From: Rhizobium leguminosarum bv. trifolii WSM2297
GTDB taxonomy: Bacteria > Pseudomonadota > Alphaproteobacteria > Rhizobiales > Rhizobiaceae
Direction of reading: 5' to 3'
NCBI RefSeq assembly: GCF_000271845.1
Contig: NZ_JH719395.1
Location: 2,261,231-2,325,230 of the forward strand
DNA: 64,000 bases
This document shows positions 47,920 to 57,734 of the stretch, in pieces. Within the stretch, counting starts at the first letter, position 1; each line of letters opens with the position of its first letter. Below the pieces are notes generated by a model that saw nothing but the letters and a program-made list of their open reading frames with translations, was not told the DNA's origin and ran no database searches. The position numbers were made by a program, and so were the translations under genes.

Positions 47920-49146
47920 TCAACCCGCGGCCGCCATTCGTGCTAGAAGCAGTTCACGCGCCTCCTTCAGCAGTTCAACATTGGAAGCGCCAAGTGGGCT
48001 GTCATTGGTGGCGAGGCCCCCGGGCATTTTCGGCAAGATTTCCATCAAGATCTCATCGACATGGATGGCGTCATCCCCATGAACCTCCAGCGCTTTGAGA
48101 AGCTCAACTCCCGCAAAGGGGGTCTCGGCGACGGTCACCGCGGGGGAGAGCCGCAACTCCAGTTTCTCGATCCAGATGTCACTGTACGCCCGCTGGCAGG
48201 CCGCGAGCACCTCGTCAAGCCACTGCGCTCGATCACGCGCCAGATCGTCGTAGAACGCACATATCCCAGAAATCCGGATCCGTGCCGCAATTGGCTTGCC
48301 GTCGAACTCCGCAGACAACCGGGTCACTTCGTCCTCGATCCGCTTCAATACATCAACCTCGAGGTCGCCCTCGGTAACATCGATGCCGATTGAGATGAAT
48401 CGAGCATTGTCCACGATCAGGCGATCAACGGTCGCAATGCCGTCATCAACAGTAACAAGTACGGCACCCCTTGCGCCTTGCTCGCGGATGCTTCGACCCT
48501 GGAGATTACCCGGGAAGACAACCAAAGGATCAGAAGCAACTATCTCAAATTCATGGACATGGCCAAGCGCCCAATAATCGTAAGCGCGGGAGCGCAGATC
48601 GTCGACTGAGCACGGCGCATACGCCTCATGCCCCTCGCGTCCAGTCATTGAAGTGTGCAGGACCCCTATGTTGAACCAGCCTGCCATAGCCGAAGGATAG
48701 CCGATGGCTAGATTTTCGTATGCCGCCCGGTCTGTAAAACCCTGTCCATGCAGGGCGACCTTCTTTTCCTCGATAAGGAAGGTAGCGGGCTTGCTGGTTG
48801 AAAATTCGTGCACGTTGTCTGGTAGCGTGATTGTCTTGGTAATTACACTGGCGGCATCGTGGTTTCCACGTAGCAGGTAGACTGGAATTCCCGCCCGCTG
48901 CAGCCGCGCCATTTCACGGTTAAAGAAGAGACCAACCTTGTTGTCCTTCCAGTCTCCGTCATAGACGTCGCCTGCGATAACCACGAAGTCAACGGCGAGT
49001 TCGACCGAACGGGTGACCAGCAGCGCTAATGCCTGCCTTGTGGCTCGCGAAAAGAGCGCAGCCAGCTGCTCATCTTTTACCGAAAGCCCCTTGAACGGAC
49101 TTCCGAGATGAAGGTCGGCGGCATGGATGAATCTGAATGAGGTCAC
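47920..49146 (-). CDS. Mre11/SbcD-like (YhaO-type) nuclease
   Basis: 408 residues from GTG 49146 (MTSFRFIHAADLHLGSPFKG); the frame is open 16 codons further but lacks family similarity. Motifs are DLHL (~11-14), VIAGDVYDG (~57-65), LRGNHDA (~92-98) and ALGHVHEF (~194-201), a complete two-metal exonuclease set. Partner of the downstream Rad50-like gene. It lies 440 bases after the giant helicase-nuclease gene in the same direction. Confidence 0.9.
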   Translation of the reverse strand: MTSFRFIHAADLHLGSPFKGLSVKDEQLAALFSRATRQALALLVTRSVELAVDFVVIAGDVYDGDWKDNKVGLFFNREMARLQRAGIPVYLLRGNHDAASVITKTITLPDNVHEFSTSKPATFLIEEKKVALHGQGFTDRAAYENLAIGYPSAMAGWFNIGVLHTSMTGREGHEAYAPCSVDDLRSRAYDYWALGHVHEFEIVASDPLVVFPGNLQGRSIREQGARGAVLVTVDDGIATVDRLIVDNARFISIGIDVTEGDLEVDVLKRIEDEVTRLSAEFDGKPIAARIRISGICAFYDDLARDRAQWLDEVLAACQRAYSDIWIEKLELRLSPAVTVAETPFAGVELLKALEVHGDDAIHVDEILMEILPKMPGGLATNDSPLGASNVELLKEARELLLARMAAAG

Positions 49147-49585
49147 GACACATCTTCGGTCTGTTGCCTTAAAGGTCCACTTTAACGCGACCATTTCACA
49201 CGGGTAGCCAGTTCGCGCTGTTGTCCACCGGTTTAAAGGTAATATTGGTGCTAGTTTGCGGCACCTGCTGGCACCGCCTTTTTTCGTCCATATCCCTGAG
49301 GATACGCTCCTTAACTTCGGTTTTGATGCGATCCCTCAAGCCCATCTCACGGCACCGACCAGTCAGATCGGATTGCAGGAATAGGCGTTTCTGATTTCAG
49401 CATTGAAAAACTACCCAACAGAGGAGGCCTCCGGCGATACCACCCTTCGCTCCACTGCATGTGCAATTGGCAGCTTCCAGCGCGGCCGCTGAGACAAGAA
49501 CGATCGCCAACGCCGCAGCCCAGTACCTCGCTCAGACGCCGAGGGGTCCACACCCGGACGGGGATCACTCGAATGGATGACCTTA
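49147..49585. other. 439-base gap between Hhe-like and Mre11-like genes
   Basis: No supported gene; an 80-codon minus frame lacks protein character. It may contain a promoter for the Mre11/Rad50-like pair. No strong hairpin plus T-run was noticed, so read-through from the helicase gene remains possible. Confidence 0.4.
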
Positions 49586-52500
49586 TCACTGAGCGGGCGC
49601 CGCATTTCCGGATATCAGCACGCCATCTCGGACCAACAGTTCTCCGTCGGACTTCAGCGCCTCGATCCGAGCGACGATCACATCACGCAACTGGCTACTG
49701 GTCGCCTTGAACCCGAGGCCGCGCGCGACCGCGTTGACGGCCTCGTTTTCGGTGGCGCCTAAGCTAGTGGAAATAAGTGAGCTCAACCCCCGATCGATTT
49801 CCATTGGTGGGATCATTTCGATGCGCCGCAGGCTCGGCGACGCAACGGCGCTTCGATCTCGAAGGCGGATTTCGGCGCCAGGAGATAGCAGGAAGTCACC
49901 GGATCTATAGACGTGCGCCGCGTTGACTGCCGTATTGATGGCGTTGCCGACATGTGAATCGATCCGGTTGCCAGCGCGCTGCAGCCCCCACGCTGTCCGG
50001 ATGCGGGTAATCACCTCGTCCCGATGGATCGGGCCCTCTGCCTCCACCGTCTGCTTGATCAGACCAACGAGCACTCCAAGCGGCGCTTCGTGAAGCTCGG
50101 TTGTGGAGTTCGGTGTGAGCGACACTTCCTCGTAGAGAGGCGTCGTGTTCTCGAAGGAGACTTGCTGAAGCCCGATCTCGGTGACATCCGCTCGCTCGAT
50201 CGTGACGACTTCGACGGGCACCGCTCTCGTTGCTGCCTCAGCGACATGATCGCCGGATAGCGCGTTCGCCTTCGCCTGTTCAATTGCTGCGACGAGGCGG
50301 TCGAGTTCAGCCTTGGGGCGCTGGAAGAAGTCGGTGCTCCAGATACGGTGGATGTTCCAACCATGATCCTCGAGAACCGCTTGGCGCAGCCGATCGCGGT
50401 CACGGGCGGAACGGGAGTCGTGGTACGAGGCACCATCGCACTCGATACCAAGCAGATAACGGCCGGGGACCGCTTCGTCGGCAACGGCGAGATCGATGAA
50501 GAACCCTGCGATCCCGACCTGCGGATGAACCTGATATCCCCTCTCTTGAAGCGCTGCCATGATCTGCTCTTCGAAGACACTGTCCATCTGGCGATCGGCG
50601 CGCTGGCTCATCGAGAGACGTCCGGTCCGTGCGTAGTGCAGGAACAGCTTGAATGCGAAGACGCCCTTCCCTTTGCCGCGTTCCAGATCGATGTCATCAT
50701 CCGTGATCGAGGCGTAGACTTCGCAGCGGCGTTTTGCGCGGCTGATGAGGACGTTCAGGCGGCGTTCCCCGCCTTCGGCGCCCAGCGGTCCGAAGCGCAT
50801 GCTCATTGGCGCACCACCTGGCCCCTTGGCGTATGCTACCGAGATCAGAATGACATCGCGCTCATCACCCTGCACGTTCTCGAGGTTCTTGATGAAGAAC
50901 GGTTCGTGCGGATGTGAATGGAAGAACTCTTCCGTCTGCGGGTTCAACCGCCGCAGAAGTTCGAGCTGGTCCTGTATCTCCCGCCGCTGCTTGATCGAGA
51001 ATGCAGCAACGCCCAGGGAGAGGCCGGGTGAGTTAAGCGCATGCCGGATGATGGCTTCGGCAACCGCCTTCGCCTCCACCTTGTTCACCCCGTCTTCAAA
51101 CGTCCCACCTGGAATGTGGTTGAAGCGCAGTCCCATCCCGGCTTCCTGAGTGTACGGACTGGGAACGATGAACAACTTACTGTCGTAGAACTGGGTGTTC
51201 GAAACCGCAATCAGCGACTGATGTCGGCTGCGGTAATGCCAGCGGAGCATCTTCTCGGGCAAACCACGGGCAGAGAAAAGGCCGAGAATGCTCTCGATAT
51301 CGGAGACTTGCGCTCCCTGATCATCGTCATCATCCGATCCGCCGGACGTCATCTTCGAGAAAAATTTCGTGGGTGGTAACTGTCGCTCGTCGCCGACGAC
51401 CACGACCTGCTTCGCGCGAGCAACCGCACCCAGCGCATCCACGGGCTGGATCTGACTGGCTTCGTCCATCACGAGCAAGTCGAATTCCAGGACGCCAGGC
51501 GGCAGGAACTGGGCTATCGACAACGGGCTCATCATGAAGACTGGCTTCAGCGCTTGAATCGCGAGCGAAGCCTTCTGCATGAGTTGCCGGATAGGCATGT
51601 GGTTGCGGCGACGGGCCATCTCTCCACGAAGGATCCCGACTGGACCCAGGCCGCTGACCGCCGGGATGTTCCTGTGATGTGCTTTCATGACTTCAAGTCG
51701 CGAAATTCGCATGCGGTTCCGGTCGAGCGATGCGAATTCGCCAACCAGCCTGCTGTGGACTTCCCCATCGAACCTCGCGAGATCCGGATCCTGCGAATGC
51801 TGATGGCGCAATATCGCCTCGTAGAAAGCCATCTCAAAGTATGGGATGACATCGGCTGTTGCGACCCGGCCGTCCTGAAGGCGTTCGACGACCAGACCGA
51901 CGCCGAGATTTCCGGCGTCGTTAGCGCGACCGTTGTAGGCAGCATACTTCGAGAGCTGCTCGTCGCTCTCGATCCAGCGGGCGAGCTTTTCACCGATCGA
52001 CGTGAGCGAGCCCTGGGCGACGTCGCTCGCGCCGAAGAGCACAGCAATATCCGCTTGTAGGAATTTCAGAATGTCTTCGAACTCGGCGGCAAACCGTTCG
52101 CCGTGCGATGCCGTAGCCTGTGCTATGGTCGCGATATTGGATCTGTCGGTTACCCGGGAGGCCAGTAGTCGAATGTCACCATTGCGTGACAACCAGTCGA
52201 AGACGGCAGCAAGCTTCATCCAGTCGGAGGCCGCGCCATTCCAAAGGTTGCCGAATGCAGCAACCCCTAGCTCACCGGAGTTCTCGACTGCGCGCTTGCG
52301 CGTCTGCGCGGCTGCAAGAAGCTCGAGTGCCGCTATCCGGGCGGCGTTGTTCTCCGGAACAGCGTTCGTCAACGCCGCGATCGCTCGGTCGGCCGTCGCG
52401 ATTTCCTTGAGAACGGCTGAAGCCTGCGTCAGCACTGCCTCGTCCGGTCCAGCGGCAGCTTGGAAGAGCTGGGGCGTGCCGTCACCGAGGTCATTCCAAA

Positions 52501-55147
52501 GCGAGAACATCAGCTTCCGGGTATCCTCGAGCAGCGCTCTCACTTGCTCGCACCGTGTCGCCACCGATCCCTTGTCTGTCAACCTGCTGGCGATTTGCCT
52601 TGCTTCGGCGCCTACCCCGCGAAGACTGCGCATCCACAGCACGAGGTTTTCGAGCGGTTGAGGATCCGACTTCTCTCCTCGCCAGTCGGCGCCGAATGCG
52701 CCGCGGCCCAGGCCATCGCCGTCCTTGATCGCCGCGCGCGCCGCTTTGCCGTTCTGCAAGAGATCGAGCAGTCGGATCATTTCGCTGGGATTCGTTTCCG
52801 ACATCACGGTGCGGAGAAGTGCCTTGGATCTGCGCCAATCGCCACTCAGGAACTTGAAGGCGCGCTGGCCATGGATCGCCACAGCCGTTCGCGCGGCGGT
52901 CAGATCCATGTCCCAGGCTTGGTCGCTTACCTTGCCAATCAGCTCCGCCTTTAACTGGCGATACGTCGATACGGCTTCTGCGAGATCGCTGGCTTGATCC
53001 AGGCCACGTTCCCATATTGCCGCGACGAATGCGTCCGGGCTCGCGTCGGGGGCATCAGCGACTCTCTCGCCGATGGTCACCAGCCTGCCGATAGATCCAA
53101 TGGTAGCCGACGCGTTTACGCCAAGCATCTGCTTGAGCGATCCGGCAGCGTTCAGGAACCTAGGCAGCAAGGCCTCGAGCTGCTCGATGGTCTGATGGCC
53201 TGATGAAGAAAACGAGGCAGGCAGGCGCCGGAGCGTGGTCACGAGCTGCGATGTCTCTGCTTCCCACGCAGCGTCGCCAAACTGGGCGCGCACTTGCTCG
53301 GATAGCCGAAGGAACTCCGCTCCGTCACGGATAACGCTTGCAATCTGCTGTGGAGAAACCTCCCATGCTGGATTGGCCAAGGCTTCAGACGATATCTCGG
53401 GCGGGCATGTCGCGAGACGCTCTGCAAGGGCCCGAGCTTCGTCGAATGACACGACGGAATCCGCAGGCTCGCGCTGGAGGGCGTCTGTCACATACCTCAT
53501 AGAGCTCAAAAGGCCGGCGAGATCTCCGGAAGCATCGGTCAGGCGTGTCGTCAGTCTCTCGAGATCGAGCGGAGTAATGCCGGTCAGGCCGACACCATGC
53601 CACGCGTGCTTAGACGGCAGGCCGATATCGTCAATCCGCTGCCCGAGTTCAGAAAGGATGGTGACAATCCGATCCTTTGCGTCCGGGCTCCAGCCAACTG
53701 CTGCCGGAAGTTCGATATCCGATGGTGGCAGGCCCATCCTACGCAGGCGCGTCAGGTGACCGATCACCTGGTAGGGCGTGAGATCGTAAGGGCGGTATAT
53801 CTGGTGCATCCGGGCCGGATGCGCATTCAGGCTATCTCTTGCTTCTAGCAGACGAAGGTCGTGGGCCTCCGCGGCCTCGCCCTTGGGGGCACCAAGCTCC
53901 CACACGTGCTGCAGTTCAGCGAGAAGTGCACGCTTGTTCGCTTTGCTGGAGTGAAGTTCGAGACAAGCATCGCCAACGTTCGCCTGATCGAGGCGTCGCT
54001 TTACGACCTCGAGAGCGGCCATCTTCTCGGCCATGAACAGGACTGTTTTACCGTCAGCGACCGCTGCCGCAATGATGTTCGCGATCGTCTGCGACTTTCC
54101 GGTGCCGGGTGGGCCCTGGATGACAAGGTCGCGCCCGCGGCGGACCTCGTGGATAGCCACCGCTTGCGAACTGTCTGCATCGACGATGTGGGTCATCTCC
54201 TGCGGGGAGATATACGCGTCAATCTTCGCGTCATCGTCGAGAAGAGCGTCACTGCGTTCGAAGCCGTTCGACACCAGCCCGGTAATCAGAGCTCGGTCGG
54301 TGAACTTCCCGTTCGCTGGCCACAGTGTCGGGTCGAGATCGCGATACATGAGGAATTTCGCGAAGCTGAAGAACCCGAGAACGATGTCATCCGGCTGAAC
54401 GGACCAGTCTGGCTTCACGGACACTGCGGCTGCCACTTGGTTCGCGTAGGTCTCGAAGGAGAATTCGTCGGTTGACTCGAAGTCGGGCATCCGGATCTTG
54501 TGAACCCGGTCGAGAAACGCCTCCAACGACAGGTTAGAAGCAAAGTCCTCAGGACGCGCCTTCAGTTTAAAGCGTTCAGCCGCGCTGCCGCGCATGAGCG
54601 AGACTGGTACGAGAACGAGGGGCGCATAACGGATGTTTTCCGCGTTCTGGGGGTCGATCCACTTTAGCGTGCCGAGCCCAAGGAATAGGATGTTGACGCC
54701 TTGCTCTTCTTCCAGGGTGCGGGCATCGAAGTACAGATCCAGCAGGCGCTTCTGAAGCGCATTCGGGGTCATCTTGGTTTGAAGCTTAGTATCCGAATGC
54801 CGGGTCAGACGACCGCTCTCATCGCGATCCTCGTCATCGGGAAGCGCAAGCTCGATCAGGTCTTCGGCGTCCTCGCCCTCCTTCGGGTCTCTTCCCTTGG
54901 CTCCAGCCAGGAAAGTCATAGATTTGCCTTCAGTGACCAGCAGCCGAAAGACCTCGGCTGCCTTCTCGTCCACGATGTCGATCGTCTTAGCGCTTTTGGA
55001 AAATCGGGGAACGTTCAGCAGTCTGTTTCGGGCCGACAGGTCGAGCAGCTCGGTTCGTGCTCGTTCAATTTTCGCCTCTACCGAGAGGTTGCTGTCGAAG
55101 ATCGATTGCTCAGGACTTTCTACTGCATGTGTATTGTCGGCTTGCAT
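49586..55147 (-). CDS. hhe: DUF4011-helicase-Vsr-like-DUF3320 defence protein (Hhe architecture)
   Basis: 1853 residues. Order: DUF4011 (~25-290, ELLDLSARNRLLNVPRFSKS); superfamily 1 helicase with Walker A IQGPPGTGKSQ (~340), Walker B VMDEASQIQP (~1225), WHYRSRHQSL and late motif LNVLISRAKRR; a Vsr/DUF559-like nuclease (~1530-1640) with FFIDLAVADE, IECDGASYH and WNIHRIWSTDFF; and C-terminal DUF3320 (~1690-1770). The same order is known from the antiphage protein Hhe. The helicase presumably loads on foreign DNA that the nuclease then cuts. Nuclease residues look intact. It lies upstream of Mre11/Rad50-like genes on the same strand. Confidence 0.88.
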   Translation of the reverse strand: MQADNTHAVESPEQSIFDSNLSVEAKIERARTELLDLSARNRLLNVPRFSKSAKTIDIVDEKAAEVFRLLVTEGKSMTFLAGAKGRDPKEGEDAEDLIELALPDDEDRDESGRLTRHSDTKLQTKMTPNALQKRLLDLYFDARTLEEEQGVNILFLGLGTLKWIDPQNAENIRYAPLVLVPVSLMRGSAAERFKLKARPEDFASNLSLEAFLDRVHKIRMPDFESTDEFSFETYANQVAAAVSVKPDWSVQPDDIVLGFFSFAKFLMYRDLDPTLWPANGKFTDRALITGLVSNGFERSDALLDDDAKIDAYISPQEMTHIVDADSSQAVAIHEVRRGRDLVIQGPPGTGKSQTIANIIAAAVADGKTVLFMAEKMAALEVVKRRLDQANVGDACLELHSSKANKRALLAELQHVWELGAPKGEAAEAHDLRLLEARDSLNAHPARMHQIYRPYDLTPYQVIGHLTRLRRMGLPPSDIELPAAVGWSPDAKDRIVTILSELGQRIDDIGLPSKHAWHGVGLTGITPLDLERLTTRLTDASGDLAGLLSSMRYVTDALQREPADSVVSFDEARALAERLATCPPEISSEALANPAWEVSPQQIASVIRDGAEFLRLSEQVRAQFGDAAWEAETSQLVTTLRRLPASFSSSGHQTIEQLEALLPRFLNAAGSLKQMLGVNASATIGSIGRLVTIGERVADAPDASPDAFVAAIWERGLDQASDLAEAVSTYRQLKAELIGKVSDQAWDMDLTAARTAVAIHGQRAFKFLSGDWRRSKALLRTVMSETNPSEMIRLLDLLQNGKAARAAIKDGDGLGRGAFGADWRGEKSDPQPLENLVLWMRSLRGVGAEARQIASRLTDKGSVATRCEQVRALLEDTRKLMFSLWNDLGDGTPQLFQAAAGPDEAVLTQASAVLKEIATADRAIAALTNAVPENNAARIAALELLAAAQTRKRAVENSGELGVAAFGNLWNGAASDWMKLAAVFDWLSRNGDIRLLASRVTDRSNIATIAQATASHGERFAAEFEDILKFLQADIAVLFGASDVAQGSLTSIGEKLARWIESDEQLSKYAAYNGRANDAGNLGVGLVVERLQDGRVATADVIPYFEMAFYEAILRHQHSQDPDLARFDGEVHSRLVGEFASLDRNRMRISRLEVMKAHHRNIPAVSGLGPVGILRGEMARRRNHMPIRQLMQKASLAIQALKPVFMMSPLSIAQFLPPGVLEFDLLVMDEASQIQPVDALGAVARAKQVVVVGDERQLPPTKFFSKMTSGGSDDDDDQGAQVSDIESILGLFSARGLPEKMLRWHYRSRHQSLIAVSNTQFYDSKLFIVPSPYTQEAGMGLRFNHIPGGTFEDGVNKVEAKAVAEAIIRHALNSPGLSLGVAAFSIKQRREIQDQLELLRRLNPQTEEFFHSHPHEPFFIKNLENVQGDERDVILISVAYAKGPGGAPMSMRFGPLGAEGGERRLNVLISRAKRRCEVYASITDDDIDLERGKGKGVFAFKLFLHYARTGRLSMSQRADRQMDSVFEEQIMAALQERGYQVHPQVGIAGFFIDLAVADEAVPGRYLLGIECDGASYHDSRSARDRDRLRQAVLEDHGWNIHRIWSTDFFQRPKAELDRLVAAIEQAKANALSGDHVAEAATRAVPVEVVTIERADVTEIGLQQVSFENTTPLYEEVSLTPNSTTELHEAPLGVLVGLIKQTVEAEGPIHRDEVITRIRTAWGLQRAGNRIDSHVGNAINTAVNAAHVYRSGDFLLSPGAEIRLRDRSAVASPSLRRIEMIPPMEIDRGLSSLISTSLGATENEAVNAVARGLGFKATSSQLRDVIVARIEALKSDGELLVRDGVLISGNAAPAQ

Positions 55148-55308
55148 GAATTCATCCCATTTCCATGGTGCAACTGATGCATAAAGTTGGGCCGATGGTC
55201 CAGTAGTGAGTAAGCAACTTGGGCGATTATTTTAGTGATTCGGCGTGTATGGCCGAAGGGCGTCTTCAGGCGGACAGGGCCGTGGAAGTGTGCATTTTGG
55301 TTGGCGCC

Positions 55309-55753
55309 TTAGGCGCGCGCTGCAGCTCCGTAGAGCTCAATCCTCGTTTCCCCAACCTTCAGCGCATCCGGATCTACAGCACGCAGCAGGCAGTCCTCGC
55401 ATTCGTTCTGGAACATCGTGGACCTGTAGTAGTGGCTGTAATCCGCATGCGTCCGTCGTTTTGCGATCACGTCCTCATGGGTTACCGGATCCTCGGGCGG
55501 CACCTTCGTGGTCAACGCCATTCGATAGAGCGCAGCAGGATAGTGGAGGACGGAAGTGCCGTTTTCCATTAACGAAGCCACGCGCGTCGACCACCTTGAT
55601 GGAATGGCTCGCGTCCACGAGTTTCCCGCGCCGCCATTCCACTTGCGACAGCATCTCGAGGACTTTGAGCTCGTCGGCACGACCGTCGGCGCGAGATCGA
55701 CGTGCGGGACCGCCAGGCTGCGCCAACCACTCACCGATCGGTCGAACATCCAC
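55309..55753 (-). pseudogene. Frameshifted orphan gene
   Basis: One frame reads PIGEWLAQPGGPARRSRADG to SIKVVDARGFVNGK. The other continues VLHYPAALYRMALTTKVPPE, then SHYYRSTMFQNECEDCLLRA and GETRIELYG. Together they make one ~140-codon protein broken by a frameshift near 55560. I do not recognise the family. It lies between the defence block and an IS3 tail. Confidence 0.4.
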
Positions 55754-55904
55754 GACGGGACCTCAAGAAGTCGACCAGAAGAACAGAAAGGCTGCAGCGG
55801 AAAATATGCGTCCCTTTGGACACCGCCTCATGCACGTGAACGAGCCGCCCGAACCAGGGATGCCACGGATACAGAAGCTCGCGAACCTCGGTCCCGTGGG
55901 TGTT

Positions 55905-56005
55905 CTGTCGTCGTGTTGTATAACGAGTTCCGGCCACATAGCGCGATCGGCAACAAGGTGCCGATTTCGCTCATGAACGGCTCATCGGCACCCCCGCCGA
56001 GCTGA
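55905..56005 (+). pseudogene. IS3-family transposase C-terminal fragment
   Basis: Reads LYNEFRPHSAIGNKVPISLM then NGSSAPPPS and stop, the standard end of one group of IS3 transposases (usual form DYNEVRPHSAIGNK). Upstream transposase sequence is missing or scrambled. It forms the right edge of the 39-56 kb defence block. The bases to 56271 hold no other gene. Confidence 0.8.
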
Positions 56006-56271
56006 GCCTTAACCCCGGAAAATTCCAGCTCCCGCTGGCCCAAAATCGGGGAGCACTTCAAAAGCCCGAAAACCCTAGCATCCGGTAGTCCAACGTTTGG
56101 GAGCGGTTCATTAACAGGCCGGACTCTAATCCATGCTGGAGGAAATTCTCAGTGGCAGGTCAAGAGCTGGCTCGTCCTTCAGCCATTCTTTAATCAGCGC
56201 GGAGATGAGCATGCGAACGGCTCAAAGAGGCTTTGGGAAAAAGTGACGCGGCCATCTCAACGCCGGGAGCC

Positions 56272-57351
56272 TTACGGCAAATGCGTGCGTTTGCCTATCG
56301 GCCAGCAGATGGTGGCGCAACCGCCTTCAACGCCGCGGGAGATGAGTGAGTGCGCACGCCGTGTACTATCTCGCTCTACCACCTGGTATCCGACGTCGAC
56401 TATTGGGGAGTAATGATGGTTGCCTTGGAGACGGTTGACAATTATTTCTGCCGCTTTTCGACCGATATCCAACCGATCGACTTTCACGGTCGTCAGGGAA
56501 GGATTTGTCGACGCTGCGATGGCGAGGTCGTCAAAGCCGGAAATCGCAAGCTGTTCGGGTACATTGATCCCTCGACGTTGGCACTCTAACAAGCCTCCCA
56601 CAGCCATGACATCGGTAGCAAACGTCAGAGCTTCCACCTTAAAGTTGGACATCAGCGCCACTCGGACGGCCTCCGCTCCGCCATCAAAACTATTTTCACA
56701 TTTGATGACAGCCGCCTGGACTTCAGGCTCCATAGAGGTCGCCGATCTGTACCCCGCCAAGCGGTCATCGATACGGTCATTAGAATCTTTGCTGGCAGTC
56801 ACGTGCCAGACGCTGCGATAACCACGAGCGATCAGCATATTTATCAGTTCGACACTGGCATTAAAATTGGAATATCCAACAACAGCGTCGATCGGAGTGG
56901 TAGTCAAGTTGGCCCCTTCCACAACGGGAATTCCTGCTTGCTCCAAGCTAGAACGCACGTCCTTCGAATGGCGGACCCCTGTGATGTAGATCGCATCGGG
57001 CCTCCGAGCCAGAAAGGATTTGATGAGCTGCAGTTCGAGTTGGTCCGAATACCCCGATGTCCCGATCATCAAACTCATGCCGTGCGCATATAGGACATCG
57101 GTCATGCCCTGGATTATTTCAGAATGCTGCGTGTAACCAAGTGCAGGGATTATTGCAGCTATTAAACGCGTCCGATTGCCTGCCAAACTCTGAGCCACGG
57201 AGTTGGGTACGTAGTCAAGTTCAGCAATAGCGGACAAGACCTTCTGTCGCGTTAGCGCTGAAACCTTCGTCGAGCCGTTCAAAACACGCGAAACCGTGCC
57301 AACGCCGACCTCCGCCCGTCTAGCGACGTCTGACAACAGAACCTTTTCCAA
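56272..57351 (-). CDS. LacI-family transcriptional repressor
   Basis: 359 residues. Helix-turn-helix LSDVARRAEVGVGTVSRVLN (residues 6-25) and hinge LDYVPNSVAQSLAG, then a periplasmic-binding-type sensor domain (TRLIAAIIPALGYTQHSEII, ISGFDDLAIAASTNPSLTTV). Closest in pattern to gluconate-type GntR/LacI regulators; the effector is probably a sugar or sugar acid. It ends with an unusual ~20-residue tail (SRGVEGGCATICWPIGKRTH) that may come from read-through into foreign DNA. A perfect LacI-type operator lies just upstream. Confidence 0.9.
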   Translation of the reverse strand: MEKVLLSDVARRAEVGVGTVSRVLNGSTKVSALTRQKVLSAIAELDYVPNSVAQSLAGNRTRLIAAIIPALGYTQHSEIIQGMTDVLYAHGMSLMIGTSGYSDQLELQLIKSFLARRPDAIYITGVRHSKDVRSSLEQAGIPVVEGANLTTTPIDAVVGYSNFNASVELINMLIARGYRSVWHVTASKDSNDRIDDRLAGYRSATSMEPEVQAAVIKCENSFDGGAEAVRVALMSNFKVEALTFATDVMAVGGLLECQRRGINVPEQLAISGFDDLAIAASTNPSLTTVKVDRLDIGRKAAEIIVNRLQGNHHYSPIVDVGYQVVERDSTRRAHSLISRGVEGGCATICWPIGKRTHLP

Positions 57352-57427
57352 CGCAACTCCTATCAGGAGAAGCCTGTTCCCCGAATACGAATATCCGATA
57401 GTGGGACCGATTCAAAGGATTTCTTTC

Positions 57428-57475
57428 TTGACAGGGACGCAAGCGTCAAGATAGACGCGTGGAAGCGCTTCCACG
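57428..57475 (+). promoter_or_regulatory. Strong promoter with 18-base LacI-type operator
   Basis: TTGACA (57428-57433), a 17-base spacer and ATAGAC (57451-57456) form a promoter reading right. The perfect palindrome CGTGGAAGCGCTTCCACG (57458-57475) sits on the start site. A smaller palindrome GACGC-AA-GCGTC lies inside the spacer. This is the layout of a LacI-repressed sugar operon promoter, but the operon it should drive is gone. Confidence 0.75.
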
Positions 57476-57489
57476 AATGGCTTTTTGCG

Positions 57490-57579
57490 ATGGATAAACT
57501 GTTCAGTCACCGTACCGATAATCCGCCCCCTCCTGCCTTTACCCGCGATGAGGACGACAAGGCCGAGCGGTGGATTTGA
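57490..57579 (+). pseudogene. 29-codon stub after the LacI operator
   Basis: ATG 57490, 15 bases after the operator, begins MDKLFSHRTDNPPPPAFTRD and stops after DDKAERWI. The position is that of the first gene of a repressed operon, so this may be the surviving 5' end of a deleted gene. No clear ribosome site. Bases 57580-57734 hold nothing recognised. Confidence 0.35.
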
Positions 57580-57734
57580 TCGAGGGAGCTTTGGCGTAGA
57601 CGAAGGTCCTGCCGCAAGATGACAAGAAATGAATGGCTGAGTGCGACGGGTGCAGAGGCTTGGCGACTACAGAGCAGGAAAGGCCAACATTATCTCAAGA
57701 ATGACATCAAGAAGGCGGCGCCCTGGGAGAAGGC

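Noticed and set aside
53861..54475. 204-codon plus-strand frame inside the giant helicase gene
   Set aside because: Antisense shadow of the helicase domain; the minus strand carries continuous DUF4011/helicase motifs.
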